Below, piece by piece: positions 1 to 8,829 of a stretch of DNA of 25,774 bases (positions are counted from its first letter, which is position 1; each line of letters opens with the position of its first letter). The notes beneath the pieces were generated by a model. The model ran no database searches and had not been told where the DNA came from. It saw nothing but the letters and a program-made list of their open reading frames with translations. The position numbers and the translations under genes are program-made. The stretch is from Leishmania martiniquensis (lineage: Eukaryota > Euglenozoa > Kinetoplastea > Trypanosomatida > Trypanosomatidae), in assembly GCF_017916325.1 (NCBI RefSeq), contig NC_090150.1:625436-651209 (forward strand), written 5' to 3'.

Positions 1-197
1 CATTTGCTTAAGCATCTTTGCCGTCTTGAGCAGGTTGTGCGTGCGCGTTCACTCCACCCTCCCTCCCTCCGGCACACACACACACACTTCCTATCGGATC
101 CTCATCCCCCTCGCCTGTCTTCCCTGTTTGTCCACGTCAGTTCAATAAATAAAAAAAATTGCTGATTCGCATACAGCCGCTACAAAAACATGGGGCA

Positions 198-265
198 CTG
201 AAAGCAACAGTCAAACATGACCGAGGAGGTGGGGAAGGCCGAAGTAAGAGAGGTGGGGAGGGGGC
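198..265 (-). promoter_or_regulatory. Trans-splice acceptor region for a gene beyond the left edge
   Basis: Read on the minus strand, a pyrimidine-rich tract (265 down to 225) is followed by a TTGCTTTCAG-type acceptor whose AG is at 199-198. In trypanosomatids such a tract directs spliced-leader addition to the next gene and poly(A) site choice for the previous one. The inference is that another minus-strand gene starts left of position 198. Its ATG is not confidently visible. Confidence 0.5.
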
Positions 266-291
266 AGACTCTAGTGTTTTCTCTCTACATC

Positions 292-308
292 TATATATAT
301 ATATATAT
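292..308. repeat. TA dinucleotide microsatellite
   Basis: About eight TA units in the spacer after the HMG-box-like gene. It is a simple tract of the kind common in trypanosomatid untranslated regions, with no coding potential. Confidence 0.9.
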
Positions 309-377
309 TGTTCACCGTATCGATAGAAATGGGCCGCCACGCTCGCCGGGTGCGGCATCATGTACACGACCCAGCGC

Positions 378-2285
378 CTACAAAAAGCTGGCGAGCTGGG
401 CGCGTATGTTGTCAGCGAAGCTTACCTCGCGTGGGGTAGGGGTAAAGGGTCCCGACTTGGAGGCAGATACCGTCCGAGGTGCCTTTCTCATGGTGGAGGT
501 GTGCGCCGCAATCACCTTCTGGGAGCGTGCCGCCACAGGGAGCATGGACTCGGGTGCAAGGAGGTGACTGCGCACAGTGCGATGACCTGCTGATTTGCGC
601 TTCTCCTTCTTCGGCGCAGTAGGCACCGTTGATAGAGCAGCTCTGATACCAGCAGAATTGTCAATGTAGTCGAGCGCATCGTCGTCCCCCTCACCTTCCG
701 TCATTATGTCCTCGGCAGAGATGTCCTCTGCTTCGCCAGTGGCAGCTGTAACCTGCGAGGTAGACACACCTTTCTTTAGAGGCTTATTGCTGGCCACCCC
801 GGCTCCTCCGGCAACACTCACCTTCATGCGAGCTCGGCGCGAAGACAGCGCACCCTTCGTTTTGGTGAGGGAAATGCTGGTAGCTCGCTTTGTCATCAAG
901 TCACGCTGCTCAGCAGAGTGTGCGTTTCTATCAGCAGAAGCCACTCGCACCTCAGTTGCCTCTGCCGGTTTCGACTCTTTCTTCGGCGCCAGCTTCTTCA
1001 CGTGCACTCGAGCTGGCAGTGGCTTCTTCTTGCGTAACTGCACGCACGTCGCCTTCAGGTTGAGCACCGGTTTTGCCGCATTAATCCCGGGAGCGATTTT
1101 CACTGTCTCCGCCATCCTCTCTACATGTGCCTGCCTGCTGCTTACCCTCTCGATCGGCATCATCTGCGCCACGTTGTACACCGCTAATTGCTTGTTCTTC
1201 TCTTTTGTTCGCAGAATACTGGCCCGCGTAAGGACATCGTCGTACACAGACTGACCAGCGCGTGTCTCAGCGAGTAGGGTTGCGACGCTCACGTCGTCTA
1301 ACTTGCTGTCAATACCATACACTGCGGGGTCGATACTGATGGATGGAGGCAGTTTCTTTGCGATGAACAAGCCGCAATCAGAACTACGCAGCTTCTCGAG
1401 TCGCTCAAGACTGCGACGAGCTCTGAAGTAGAGGCCGTCGCGCGAGCGATCCGTGTTGATGAGAGAGCGAAAGAGCTGATCCCGCGCCGGGTTGTTGCTG
1501 AGGTCGACCTCGATGCCTCGAAATGACGCAAAAAGCCGCATGATATCAAAGCGCTTCCGGTCGAAGCCGGCGCACCGGCAAGCGCAAAAGGTTTCGAAGA
1601 AGGGCGCCTCAAGATCCGAGATGGGGGCAAACACGTTCTGCACCTCTGGCGAGAGTAGGCTGTAGCGCTTCATGACGTACTCTTCCCCGGAGACGGTTAC
1701 ATTACAGACAGAAAGTAGCTTCGTTATTGCCGCAAAGGCACTCTTGCGCGTTGGCGCGACCGAGCGCTGCATCTCTGTAAACGAGTCGAAGAGCAACATG
1801 TCGGGACACACAAATCGCTTGAACCTCGACGTCACACTCGCGTAGGATTGCTCCTTGCTCGTACGGAACGCAGTTACCTTCAGCTGTTCACGAAGTTTCT
1901 GGGTATCTTGGCTGCTCATTCCACGTATCGTCGATTTCGCCATTTGCGCAATGAATCGCTCATCACCCGCCTTCAGCAGGACCTTATTGCGGCCGAAAAG
2001 TCGCATGAGCAAGTTGAATGTATTATTCTTTTTCTCTGGGTCCCCGGCCATGAGTGCATCGCGCTGCCGTGCCCGCGCGTAGTACCAGGCACGCCGATTC
2101 GCCGGCAGCTGTTCCCACAGCCTTGCCATGGTTCGCATGTTTTCGTAGCCTTTCTCAAAGGTTCTCGCCTTCAGCACTCTCTTCTCTTTCTGCATCTGCT
2201 GAGTGAAAAGGTTAAAACCCGTCATTTTTGTACGAACTGCGCACGTCTGCCGCGTCGCAGAAGAGACACAGAAGTGGCGCATCAT
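378..2285 (-). CDS. Basic protein with N-terminal HMG-box-like segment, possibly mitochondrial/kinetoplast-associated
   Basis: The frame gives 635 residues from the first ATG at 2285; an in-frame extension to 2303 begins with GTG and is not used. The N terminus (MMRHFCVSSATRQT) is basic, hydroxylated and free of acidic residues, as in short kinetoplastid mitochondrial presequences. Residues about 22-78 carry an HMG-box-like spacing of aromatic and hydrophobic positions: F24 and F27, F43, W57, then LPANRRAWYYA. The middle (about 100-370) is of unknown fold. The C-terminal third is rich in Lys, Arg, Ala and Ser, with one acidic patch (EGEGDDDALDY). Kinetoplast-associated proteins and mitochondrial HMG proteins package kDNA in this group. 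A role in kDNA organisation or mitochondrial gene expression is inferred, not shown. A pyrimidine tract at 2473-2452 and an AG near 2433 can supply the spliced leader. It is last of the visible minus-strand genes. Confidence 0.85.
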   Translation of the reverse strand: MMRHFCVSSATRQTCAVRTKMTGFNLFTQQMQKEKRVLKARTFEKGYENMRTMARLWEQLPANRRAWYYARARQRDALMAGDPEKKNNTFNLLMRLFGRNKVLLKAGDERFIAQMAKSTIRGMSSQDTQKLREQLKVTAFRTSKEQSYASVTSRFKRFVCPDMLLFDSFTEMQRSVAPTRKSAFAAITKLLSVCNVTVSGEEYVMKRYSLLSPEVQNVFAPISDLEAPFFETFCACRCAGFDRKRFDIMRLFASFRGIEVDLSNNPARDQLFRSLINTDRSRDGLYFRARRSLERLEKLRSSDCGLFIAKKLPPSISIDPAVYGIDSKLDDVSVATLLAETRAGQSVYDDVLTRASILRTKEKNKQLAVYNVAQMMPIERVSSRQAHVERMAETVKIAPGINAAKPVLNLKATCVQLRKKKPLPARVHVKKLAPKKESKPAEATEVRVASADRNAHSAEQRDLMTKRATSISLTKTKGALSSRRARMKVSVAGGAGVASNKPLKKGVSTSQVTAATGEAEDISAEDIMTEGEGDDDALDYIDNSAGIRAALSTVPTAPKKEKRKSAGHRTVRSHLLAPESMLPVAARSQKVIAAHTSTMRKAPRTVSASKSGPFTPTPREVSFADNIRAQLASFL

Positions 2286-3055
2286 CGCGACAACTACCGC
2301 CACTTCGATGCCGGCGCACAGAATAACGTCTATACAACTCTATGTGCTGACCGTGGTGGTAGCAAGCGCTCGGCTCCAGTAAAGCAGAGCGAGGCGAGGG
2401 AGCGCCCATGCACTCGCAAACACAGCCGCTCACTCGTTCCGTCCGCAGAGCAGGAAAGAGAGAGCGGAAGAATGTCAAGCTATGTGTGTACTGTGTGCGC
2501 AGCGGTCTGTTTGAGCAGGGCTCCCATGCGAGGGCGACAAAAACCCCAGAGCGTCGAAGAGAAGCGGCAGCAGGATTAGGCAAAGCGGAAAAAGAAGTGA
2601 AGCATGTACGGGGTTCGAGGAAGCGCCCGTGCCATCTCGGGACACAGGCGTACACGCGGGACGAAGAGTTGGAGGAGAGCGAGGATAGAACTGCTACACA
2701 GCGCACACTCCTCTTCACGGCCATCTCTTTTCTTTTAGGCATCATAAGTGGTAGCAGGAGAATGCGAGGTGAGAAGAGGGGGGAATGATAGCTTTGTGGA
2801 CGGGTCAGATTCTTACGTACCAGCCCCAAGATACACTCGGCCAATCAGCACCAGAAGCGAGTCTCCCATTTGAGGCGCAAGGTCCGACGCGCCCCTACCG
2901 CAGCCTTCTCTCATGGATGGCTTTTTTAGCTGCTTTAGGCCGTTTTGGTGCTAGCGACGACACTAAGGTGGACACACACAAAAAGAGAGAACTCCTGTTA
3001 TGTCAGCATGCAGCCGTTCTTTACGTGCTCTGCAGGTGCGTGCTCTGTGAAGACA
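2286..3055. other. Intergenic region, 290-residue gene to HMG-like gene
   Basis: This should hold the 3' UTR of the 290-residue gene and the 5' leader of the HMG-like gene. On the minus strand there are several pyrimidine tracts, the best at 2473-2452 followed by an AG near 2433. Open frames on both strands are short and low in complexity, and none resembles a known protein. Confidence 0.5.
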
Positions 3056-3928
3056 CTACTGCGAGTCCAAACCCAGGAACCGCAGCAACGAGAAATGCAT
3101 TCGGTACCACAAGCGGGCACCTGGCGTAGACCTTTCCAGGATGAGATCGCGGCATTGAAAGGAGCGGCGAAGGCTGTCGCTCGCCGCGAAGTTCGGAAAC
3201 CACTTTAAGCTGATGTTGTACTCCGTCGCTTCGCTTCGCTGCACCTGACGCGACTCGAAGACCCTCCAGCGAAAAAAGCGGTTGTTGATCACGAGGGCCG
3301 TCACCTCCTCGTTGTCGCTAGTGCGGTCCCGCCAGCTGGTGCCCTCGAAGAGGTGTGAAAGCAGCGTCGTCAGCAGCACCGACGAAACCGTCTCTGAAGC
3401 GTAACGAGAGATCCAATCGCGCATTGATGCACCAAGGGAAGCCGGGGAGGTAGAGGGGGAGGAGCCTCGTGGAAGCGGCACGCTACTGCATGCTTCGCTC
3501 ATCGGTGCTGCTTCATAGAACCGGGCCGGCGTGTGCAACACTCGAGCGATACGGCCCACCTCCGTGTCGACGGTGCATATAGAGTTCCAGTACTCCAGCG
3601 CCGGCGCGCGCGTGGCTCTACGCAGCTCCCAGTCATACAAGACAAGGCCCAAGTACATCGAGAGCCAGAATCGAGACAGCAGCGTTCGACCAGATCGGTT
3701 TCGAATTACATACCCACCTGTGAAGCCGAGAAGAAAGCCAGTGTCTGCATATCGGTGATTCATGTCGTCCAGGCAGTCACACGTCAACCTCCAATCCACA
3801 TTGCTCACAGGAACGGCAAGGAAGCGGCGCGCTCGGTCGACGATGTACAGGAGGCGGAAAAAGTCGCGTTCTCTCTCCTTCTCCAGTCGCGAGGCGGTCT
3901 CGCTCAGTGAGTTGGGTGAGACGCGCAT
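3056..3928 (-). CDS. Hypothetical protein, 290 residues, possible membrane hairpin
   Basis: The frame starts at a true ATG (3928) and ends at 3056. I do not recognise the family. Residues 1-35 are charged and likely helical (an E/R-rich stretch near 15-22). Residues about 62-75 (DTGFLLGFTGGYVI) and 85-100 (SRFWLSMYLGLVLYDW) are hydrophobic, Gly/aromatic-rich and separated by a basic NRSGR turn, so a short membrane hairpin is possible. A Ser/Pro-rich linker follows at about 150-165, and the C terminus is rich in Arg and Phe. Two adjacent Cys (C50, C52) are visible, but no catalytic motif. The even amino-acid usage over 290 codons supports a real gene. A second ATG lies 7 nt upstream out of frame. 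The leader signal is a strong pyrimidine tract at 4152-4121 with an AG at 4112-4111. Confidence 0.75.
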   Translation of the reverse strand: MRVSPNSLSETASRLEKERERDFFRLLYIVDRARRFLAVPVSNVDWRLTCDCLDDMNHRYADTGFLLGFTGGYVIRNRSGRTLLSRFWLSMYLGLVLYDWELRRATRAPALEYWNSICTVDTEVGRIARVLHTPARFYEAAPMSEACSSVPLPRGSSPSTSPASLGASMRDWISRYASETVSSVLLTTLLSHLFEGTSWRDRTSDNEEVTALVINNRFFRWRVFESRQVQRSEATEYNISLKWFPNFAASDSLRRSFQCRDLILERSTPGARLWYRMHFSLLRFLGLDSQ

Positions 3929-4642
3929 TGCCCATCAGATGAAAGACACCAGGGGGTACGAGAGAGCAAAGACAGGGAACGCTAAATGCACATCACCTCT
4001 GCTTTGGGGCTCAGCGGTGCCGATGGCGTCGCCTCTGCTGCCCAGAGTGAAGGGCGTACGCAGGGAGGGCGGCACGCCTAATGAGAAGCGGCTCTGTGCC
4101 AGGAAGGGTACTAGCGACAGCAAGAAAGTGAGGAAGAGAGAGAGGGGAGAGCAGAGTGCAGCGTAGCGGGTCGTACATGCATGAGGCGTGCGCGACAAGA
4201 GCAGCAGCACAGAAGAAAACTATGGCGGTGGAGGTAGAAGAGTGATGATACAGGCACCTCCACAAAATTCTCCCATAAGAACGTCGCACCAGCGCGTACA
4301 CTGCGGCGCATGCTCTGTAGGAGCACGCTGTCGCGGAAGCTACCCATATGGCAAAGCACTGTTGTGCAGCAAACAGTAGAGGCGCTGACAACCCCTCTGC
4401 CAGGTGCAAAGACATGGGATGCCCGCCAGCATTTCTCATCCATACCCCTCTTCTCTATGACATGACACAACTAGCAGCAACCCCCCCTCATCTCTTCCAA
4501 TACCCGCGCCACTTTTCTGAGGAAGGGAAAGCAGTGGCAACGACACACGAGAGGGAGCAGTATCGCTCGTGCGCGGAAGAGGTAGAGCGATCTATAAATG
4601 CACAACGGCACAGGTTAAGTGGAAGGCGGCATCCGCATGCTG
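3929..4642. other. Intergenic region, Psf1 gene to 290-residue gene
   Basis: No supported gene. On the minus strand a strong CT-rich tract at 4152-4121 is followed by an AG at 4112-4111, a good acceptor for the 290-residue gene and giving a leader of about 180 nt. Overlapping short frames in several phases (4011-4470) are conflicting and look like chance. Confidence 0.5.
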
Positions 4643-5239
4643 TCAGTGCCCCACCAGCTTCACGATGCCTTGCTGAATTAGAGGCTCAGCCTCCTCAAAG
4701 CTAAGGAAGAGCTGGTCGCCTTTATTGATAATGATGATCTTTCCGCTAACAGATGACCGAAACTCGTAGTGGCAGCGACCGCGAACCTCGAGTTGACGCA
4801 CCGATGGAGGTCTCCACAAGTATGCGCGCAGGTCCACGGGGACGTCGAAGGAGGTCATGTACTCCACCATGATGCTCTGGTAGTCAGACAAGTACTTGGC
4901 CTCCGCGGGAGAGAGAGAGCCCTCCAGCAAGTTGTCTCTCACGCTCCACCATGCCTTGGCGATTTGCCCCTGTCTCCACAAAAGGTAGGTGAGGACGCAG
5001 CGCTTGTCTCGCAGGCATTTGGAGCGGTAGTAATTAATAGAGCTCGCGTAGTAGGGCTGCGCCGGATCGGCGTACGGGTTGGTCTCGATGGATCGAATGC
5101 AGGCGTATGACTCGTTTATTTTTTCCACCACCGCCCTAACCTTTTGCTCGTCGAGGGTGCCCATCGAGCCACCACTCGCGATGAGAGCTCGCAACTCGCT
5201 AAGGAGCTCCGCGGATGCGTCCTGACTTTTGGAACTCAT
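4643..5239 (-). CDS. PSF1: GINS complex subunit Psf1
   Basis: This 198-residue protein matches Psf1 in length and domain order; the human protein is about 196. GINS (Sld5, Psf1-3) joins Mcm2-7 and Cdc45 to form the replicative helicase in the nucleus. Residues 1-140 form the helical A domain, including the characteristic RDKRCVLTYLLWR at 77-89. A PPSVRQLEVR linker at 144-153 leads to a complete small B domain to residue 198 (HYEF, KGDQLFLSFEEAEPLIQQGIVK). In Psf1 the B domain is flexible and needed for binding Cdc45/DNA polymerase epsilon. The start is a true ATG at 5239. A pyrimidine tract near 5384-5366 with an AG at 5349-5348 can supply the leader. Nothing looks truncated. The identification rests on the conserved core and B-domain signature read by eye. 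Confidence 0.92.
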   Translation of the reverse strand: MSSKSQDASAELLSELRALIASGGSMGTLDEQKVRAVVEKINESYACIRSIETNPYADPAQPYYASSINYYRSKCLRDKRCVLTYLLWRQGQIAKAWWSVRDNLLEGSLSPAEAKYLSDYQSIMVEYMTSFDVPVDLRAYLWRPPSVRQLEVRGRCHYEFRSSVSGKIIIINKGDQLFLSFEEAEPLIQQGIVKLVGH

Positions 5240-6343
5240 TTATAACCTGCCCTTGTCATTCCAGGGCTACTTGCCCTTCCCCAACTAGCGTGTGTGCGTG
5301 CACCTGTGGAGTAAATAGTGGAGGAGGGGTAGCCGAGCCGAAAAGTGCTTGCGGGAGAAGGCAACATAGAGAAAGGAGGAGAAGCGCCAGACGGCTGCTG
5401 CTCAGAGGGACGAGGCCCAGGCGATCATCGTAGGACGGTTGGAGAGGGCCACAAGTCCGCACCAGTTCAGCTCGTATGCCAGTGGTACGCTAAAAAGCAC
5501 TCGTGCCACCACTCCACACATATCCGGAGAGCTCCGCGGATATGGGGCCTTGAAGAAGAGAGGTGGCATTCCGAACTACGCATGCTGCCACGAGGCGCAG
5601 TCTCCATTGTAACTGGCAATACGCCGGCGAGCTCGTAGTGAGTTTTCCCCGGCAATGTATCATATCGTATGAGTTTCTGCCGCCGCCTTCACCTTCGACC
5701 GCAACCCTGTTGATGTGCGTGCGTGTGTGTGTATGTGCGCGCACGCGAGTAGCACAAGGTAAACTAGACGAAGTACACCCACACACACACACCACACACA
5801 CACACGCTCGGGTGCACATTCCGGGACGAAGGAGGTGCGCAGGAGATGGTAGTAGCTTTGATACAGTCACTATCACTGATCGAAGTGAGGCTCAAATACC
5901 AAATCACACTGATTTTTCTCCGAAAACAAAAGGGAAATAGGATGAGAGTGTCCTTAGCGGCATGAACAAGGGGAGATGCAGTTGGCAACTGCTGGTGCCG
6001 TAGCGCCTGAAGACGACCTCTCAGAGGGGGAAAAAAAGAATAAAAGATCGAAAAGGGTGAAGAAAGAGTGAGACGCGAAGTCCTTCGAAGGAGCCCGAGC
6101 GGTTCTACGTGTGATGGAGACCGCTTACACGATCCCTCCTGCCGTCTTTGCTTTCACTCCCGAAGCGAACGTTGCCCTTCTTCGTTTGCCTCTTTTCTGT
6201 TCGGGTTGTGGAGGGCATAGCAAAGCGTCCAAATAACAGATATCACTTCCCTAACTTACGCAGCGGCGAGGCCCGTCACTCAAGCACCCCCCTTTCGCCT
6301 ATTGGCATCCCTACAGGTTCCTTCATGTTCTAATTTTTTCCCC
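5240..6343. other. Long intergenic region, 52-residue gene to Psf1 gene
   Basis: At 1.1 kb this is the longest spacer in the left array. It holds leader signals for Psf1 (pyrimidine tract near 5384-5366 on the minus strand) and the 3' UTR of the 52-residue gene. A GT-rich tract (about 5716-5745) and a CA tract (5777-5805) form an inverted microsatellite pair. The 128-residue frame at 5490-5876 begins with GTG and runs through the CA tract, so it is not called. Confidence 0.5.
5716..5806. repeat. Inverted GT / CA microsatellite pair
   Basis: A GT/GC-rich tract at about 5716-5745 and a CA tract at 5777-5805 are separated by about 30 bases. Because GT and CA are complementary, a transcript from either strand could fold into a long imperfect hairpin. 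It lies in the spacer between the 52-residue gene and Psf1. Confidence 0.7.
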
Positions 6344-6502
6344 TTACCGCACAGACTTCGGCTTGCCCTGGTGGCTGGGGGTCTCATTGTTTTTCTTAGC
6401 GCCAGGCCGCTCGTGGTGTCCATTCTCATACTCCATCGCGAGCTTTTCTGCCTTGTCGCGCGGAGGGACGTAGTCTTCATCTTGGTTGCTTTTTGGTGGC
6501 AT
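6344..6502 (-). CDS. Small hydrophilic protein, 52 residues
   Basis: A short minus-strand frame starts ATG at 6502 and ends TAA at 6344. The start context is CTCAAAATG, with A at -3. Just upstream on the coding strand is a pyrimidine tract (6568-6547) with an AG at 6545-6544, then a second CT-rich block ending at the ATG. The protein starts MPPKSNQDEDYVPPRDKAEK and ends PKSVR. It is very hydrophilic, rich in Lys, Asn, Glu and Pro, with one possible short helix (DKAEKLAMEYEN) and no membrane segment or Cys. It fits the polarity of the array and fills what would otherwise be a spacer of about 1.9 kb between presenilin and Psf1. I do not recognise a family. Its composition suggests a disordered soluble protein. 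The alternative is a chance frame in a UTR, but the good start context and splice signal argue against that. Confidence 0.6.
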   Translation of the reverse strand: MPPKSNQDEDYVPPRDKAEKLAMEYENGHHERPGAKKNNETPSHQGKPKSVR

Positions 6503-7134
6503 TTTGAGGGTAGGAAAGGGGAAAAAAGAGGATATAATAATTGCTTTGAAAGTAGAAAGATGGAAGGACAGCGAAGTGCTTTAGACAAGATGGCGAGTGC
6601 GCGTAGCAAGTTTACGGGGTATGTGCACATGTTGACGATGCGGGTGAGAGCAGGGCAAAGTAGAGAACATGAAAAAAAAAGAGGTGGGGGACGGCCAATG
6701 AAGTAGTGCATGACGAAAAAACGCAGAACCGGAAATCATGTCCGTTTCCAGGGCGAAACCCAGAGAATCAGGGATAGATAAGGCGAAGGCGACGTGGCGC
6801 TAGCAGCAACGGCGCTTGACAAACCTCTTGCCTTCAAGCGACTGATTCACTGTGCAAAACAGCACCCTTTCCCTCGGCGCACTGTCGCAAGAGTTGAGAT
6901 ATCGCATCCAAGCAAGACGTTTGCGACGATTCGCGTTCCACCTCCTCCCACTTCCGATAGCGTCTATTATCTAGTGCCAGTCCTAGAGCTCGTCAGGGTG
7001 CTGTGCAATACGTTCGTTCTCGGAGTGGGTTGCGGAGGAGGGGGGGCGAGGAAACGTCGACTACACGCGCATGCATGCGCCCACGGAAGGCGCACAGCGA
7101 GAAACAAATCAATAGAGAACGCGAAAGGAGGTAG
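6503..7134. other. Intergenic region, presenilin gene to 52-residue gene
   Basis: This holds the presenilin 3' UTR and the leader of the 52-residue gene (pyrimidine tract 6568-6547, AG at 6545-6544, minus strand). I see no further gene. The frames at 6794-7138 and 6302-6706 lie on the other strand and overlap splice-signal sequence. Confidence 0.5.
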
Positions 7135-8193
7135 TTAGAGCACCAGCAAGTGATGGCTCGCGAAAGTACTTAGTGGTTCCACAAGCAGTCTACACAAGCC
7201 AAAGACGACAACGGAAAGGAAAATGGAGCAGGGCAGGGCCGGCAGAGCGCCGAGTGAGTTACGCAAAAGCAGCAAAGGAAGCAGCGTGCCTACCATGCCC
7301 GTCAGGATGCTCACCACACAGAAGCTCCACGACACAAATCCAGAAAGGGAAGCACGGCCAACGAGAAGACTGTAAAAGATGAAGTCACCGAGTCCCAGCT
7401 TGAACGGCGCAGCGTGCTCCGCAGTCACTATGAAAGACTCAGCCGTCCCTTCCAGCACAAGCACCGGCGTCTCTGTTGCGGGCTGCGTAATCGGAGCGAC
7501 ACTCTGGGCGCTGTTGTAGATGAAGCCAGGAATCGGCTCGCCACGTTCCTGCGCTACCTTGATTAAGCGATGCAGTGGCCCCTGCTGCCACAGAACTGAA
7601 ACAATATCATACATGGCGATGCAGATCAGAAACGCCCACGTCGTCCATTCCGGCAATGCTGTCAGCGACCACGCAATCAAGACGGAGGCTATGACCAAAT
7701 AAACCTGTGCCACAGTAGGATGGGAGTAGTAAAAGAGCGTGATGAGGCCCACCACCCCAAAGTTCCACACAAAGATGCCCATCGAGATAGCGTTGTAAGG
7801 AATTTGGAAGTACGTGCAGAACAAGTCCAGCCAAATCCACAGCAGTATGAAGAACATTGACACCGCCGAAAACGCCAACCAGCCATACAAAATGAATTGG
7901 AGGTGGAAGTGATAGAGCGCCACAATCGCAAACGTTACCGCTACGACGCACCCAACGACGATTAGGGCCGACAGAAGTGCATACACGAACTTCCCGCCAA
8001 GACTCTCAGCATCGTTCTCGTCTAACACCACCGTCAGTGGGGCTACCTCGCTGTTCACGTAGATGGGCGAGAGGCACAAAAGACTCCACACGACAGCTAA
8101 CATGGTGGTGGTCACAGGTACAACAAGAGACATAATGCGGATGCCCACACTACGTGAGAGGCGTGCATCGTCTAAGAGGGGTTCGCTCGACAT
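7135..8193 (-). CDS. Presenilin-like intramembrane aspartic protease (family A22A)
   Basis: The protein has 352 residues from ATG 8193. Presenilin is the catalytic core of gamma-secretase and cleaves single-pass membrane proteins within the bilayer. About nine hydrophobic segments fit the presenilin topology. Key motifs are present: WNFGVVG at 143-149, LPEWTTW at 180-186, the first catalytic Asp in MYD (D196), GPL at 205-207 followed by AQER, the second catalytic Asp in GLGD (D270), and PAL at 318-320. The loop between the two Asp residues is only about 70 residues, shorter than in animal presenilins. The frame stays open upstream to 8574, with in-frame ATGs such as 8349, but that stretch includes a translated CA microsatellite. 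A pyrimidine tract with an AG at 8304-8303 would place the mRNA start downstream of 8349. ATG 8193 is therefore preferred. Endomembrane location is inferred from the family. Confidence 0.96.
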   Translation of the reverse strand: MSSEPLLDDARLSRSVGIRIMSLVVPVTTTMLAVVWSLLCLSPIYVNSEVAPLTVVLDENDAESLGGKFVYALLSALIVVGCVVAVTFAIVALYHFHLQFILYGWLAFSAVSMFFILLWIWLDLFCTYFQIPYNAISMGIFVWNFGVVGLITLFYYSHPTVAQVYLVIASVLIAWSLTALPEWTTWAFLICIAMYDIVSVLWQQGPLHRLIKVAQERGEPIPGFIYNSAQSVAPITQPATETPVLVLEGTAESFIVTAEHAAPFKLGLGDFIFYSLLVGRASLSGFVSWSFCVVSILTGMVGTLLPLLLLRNSLGALPALPCSIFLSVVVFGLCRLLVEPLSTFASHHLLVL

Positions 8194-8829
8194 TGTGCAG
8201 CAGAAGGATACCCCAAGAGCAAGTATGCAAGAGCTTGCAGCGTTAACCGGTGAGCAGAGGTCAGAATTAGACAATGGTGACTTGTTGGCGCCACGTAAGG
8301 CGCTGAAGAGACACAGCACACATGACAAACAAAAGAGCAGCAGTCCCATGTGTGTGTGTGTGTGGGGGGTTGAGTATGTGCGAGCGAGGAGGGTGGAGAA
8401 GAGGTTGAAATAGACGGAGAACGAGATGGAAACCGAATAAGGGCAGTGCTGCAGAGAAAACTGAAAAGACAACAGTCGTAGCGACGCACACAACTCCACG
8501 CTCACTGTAGCCTTGCCTCCCTCGCTTTGGGAGTTGGAGGCGTCCTTGCCGAGCATCCGCACCCACCAGCGCAAGGGGCACGGGCGCAGATAGATGCCAC
8601 AGCGAGTGATGCGAGCTTCCGCACACGTGGTCTATGCAAATCCACCATTTATTGATCTGCCGATTCGCATTACGGTGGCAACGCTCCATCGTACTTGCTC
8701 GGCAGCCAGCGGCAGACGTCCATCGTTGAACCAATTATTTCCACATTTCTTCTCGAGAGACGGTCTTGAATCTCGCGCCGCCTCCAAACTGAATGAGGTT
8801 GGGCTATTAGTGTACTGTGAAAAGAGCGC
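8194..8829. other. Intergenic region, TYW1-like gene to presenilin gene
   Basis: On the minus strand a T-rich tract ends in CTCTTCAG with its AG at 8304-8303, a good acceptor giving a presenilin leader of about 109 nt. A GT microsatellite followed by six G lies at 8349-8369. A further pyrimidine-rich block spans about 8460-8380. No additional gene is supported. Confidence 0.5.
8349..8369. repeat. GT microsatellite ending in six G
   Basis: A (TG)n run is followed directly by GGGGGG and T. The same compound tract appears at 10399-10417 in the next spacer. Confidence 0.85.

Larger units (their letters stand above)
1..377. other. Spacer left of the HMG-like gene
   Basis: No gene is supported here. 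It should hold the 3' UTR of the HMG-box-like gene and the leader signals of the next minus-strand gene, which lies off the left edge. It contains a CA microsatellite at 73-87, a TA microsatellite at 292-308 and a purine-rich block at 225-265, which reads as a polypyrimidine tract on the minus strand. Short open frames here overlap low-complexity sequence and look like chance. Confidence 0.6.

Noticed and set aside
1848..2579. 243-codon plus-strand frame
   Set aside because: It overlaps the minus-strand HMG-like gene and its leader, has no family resemblance, and opposes the array polarity.
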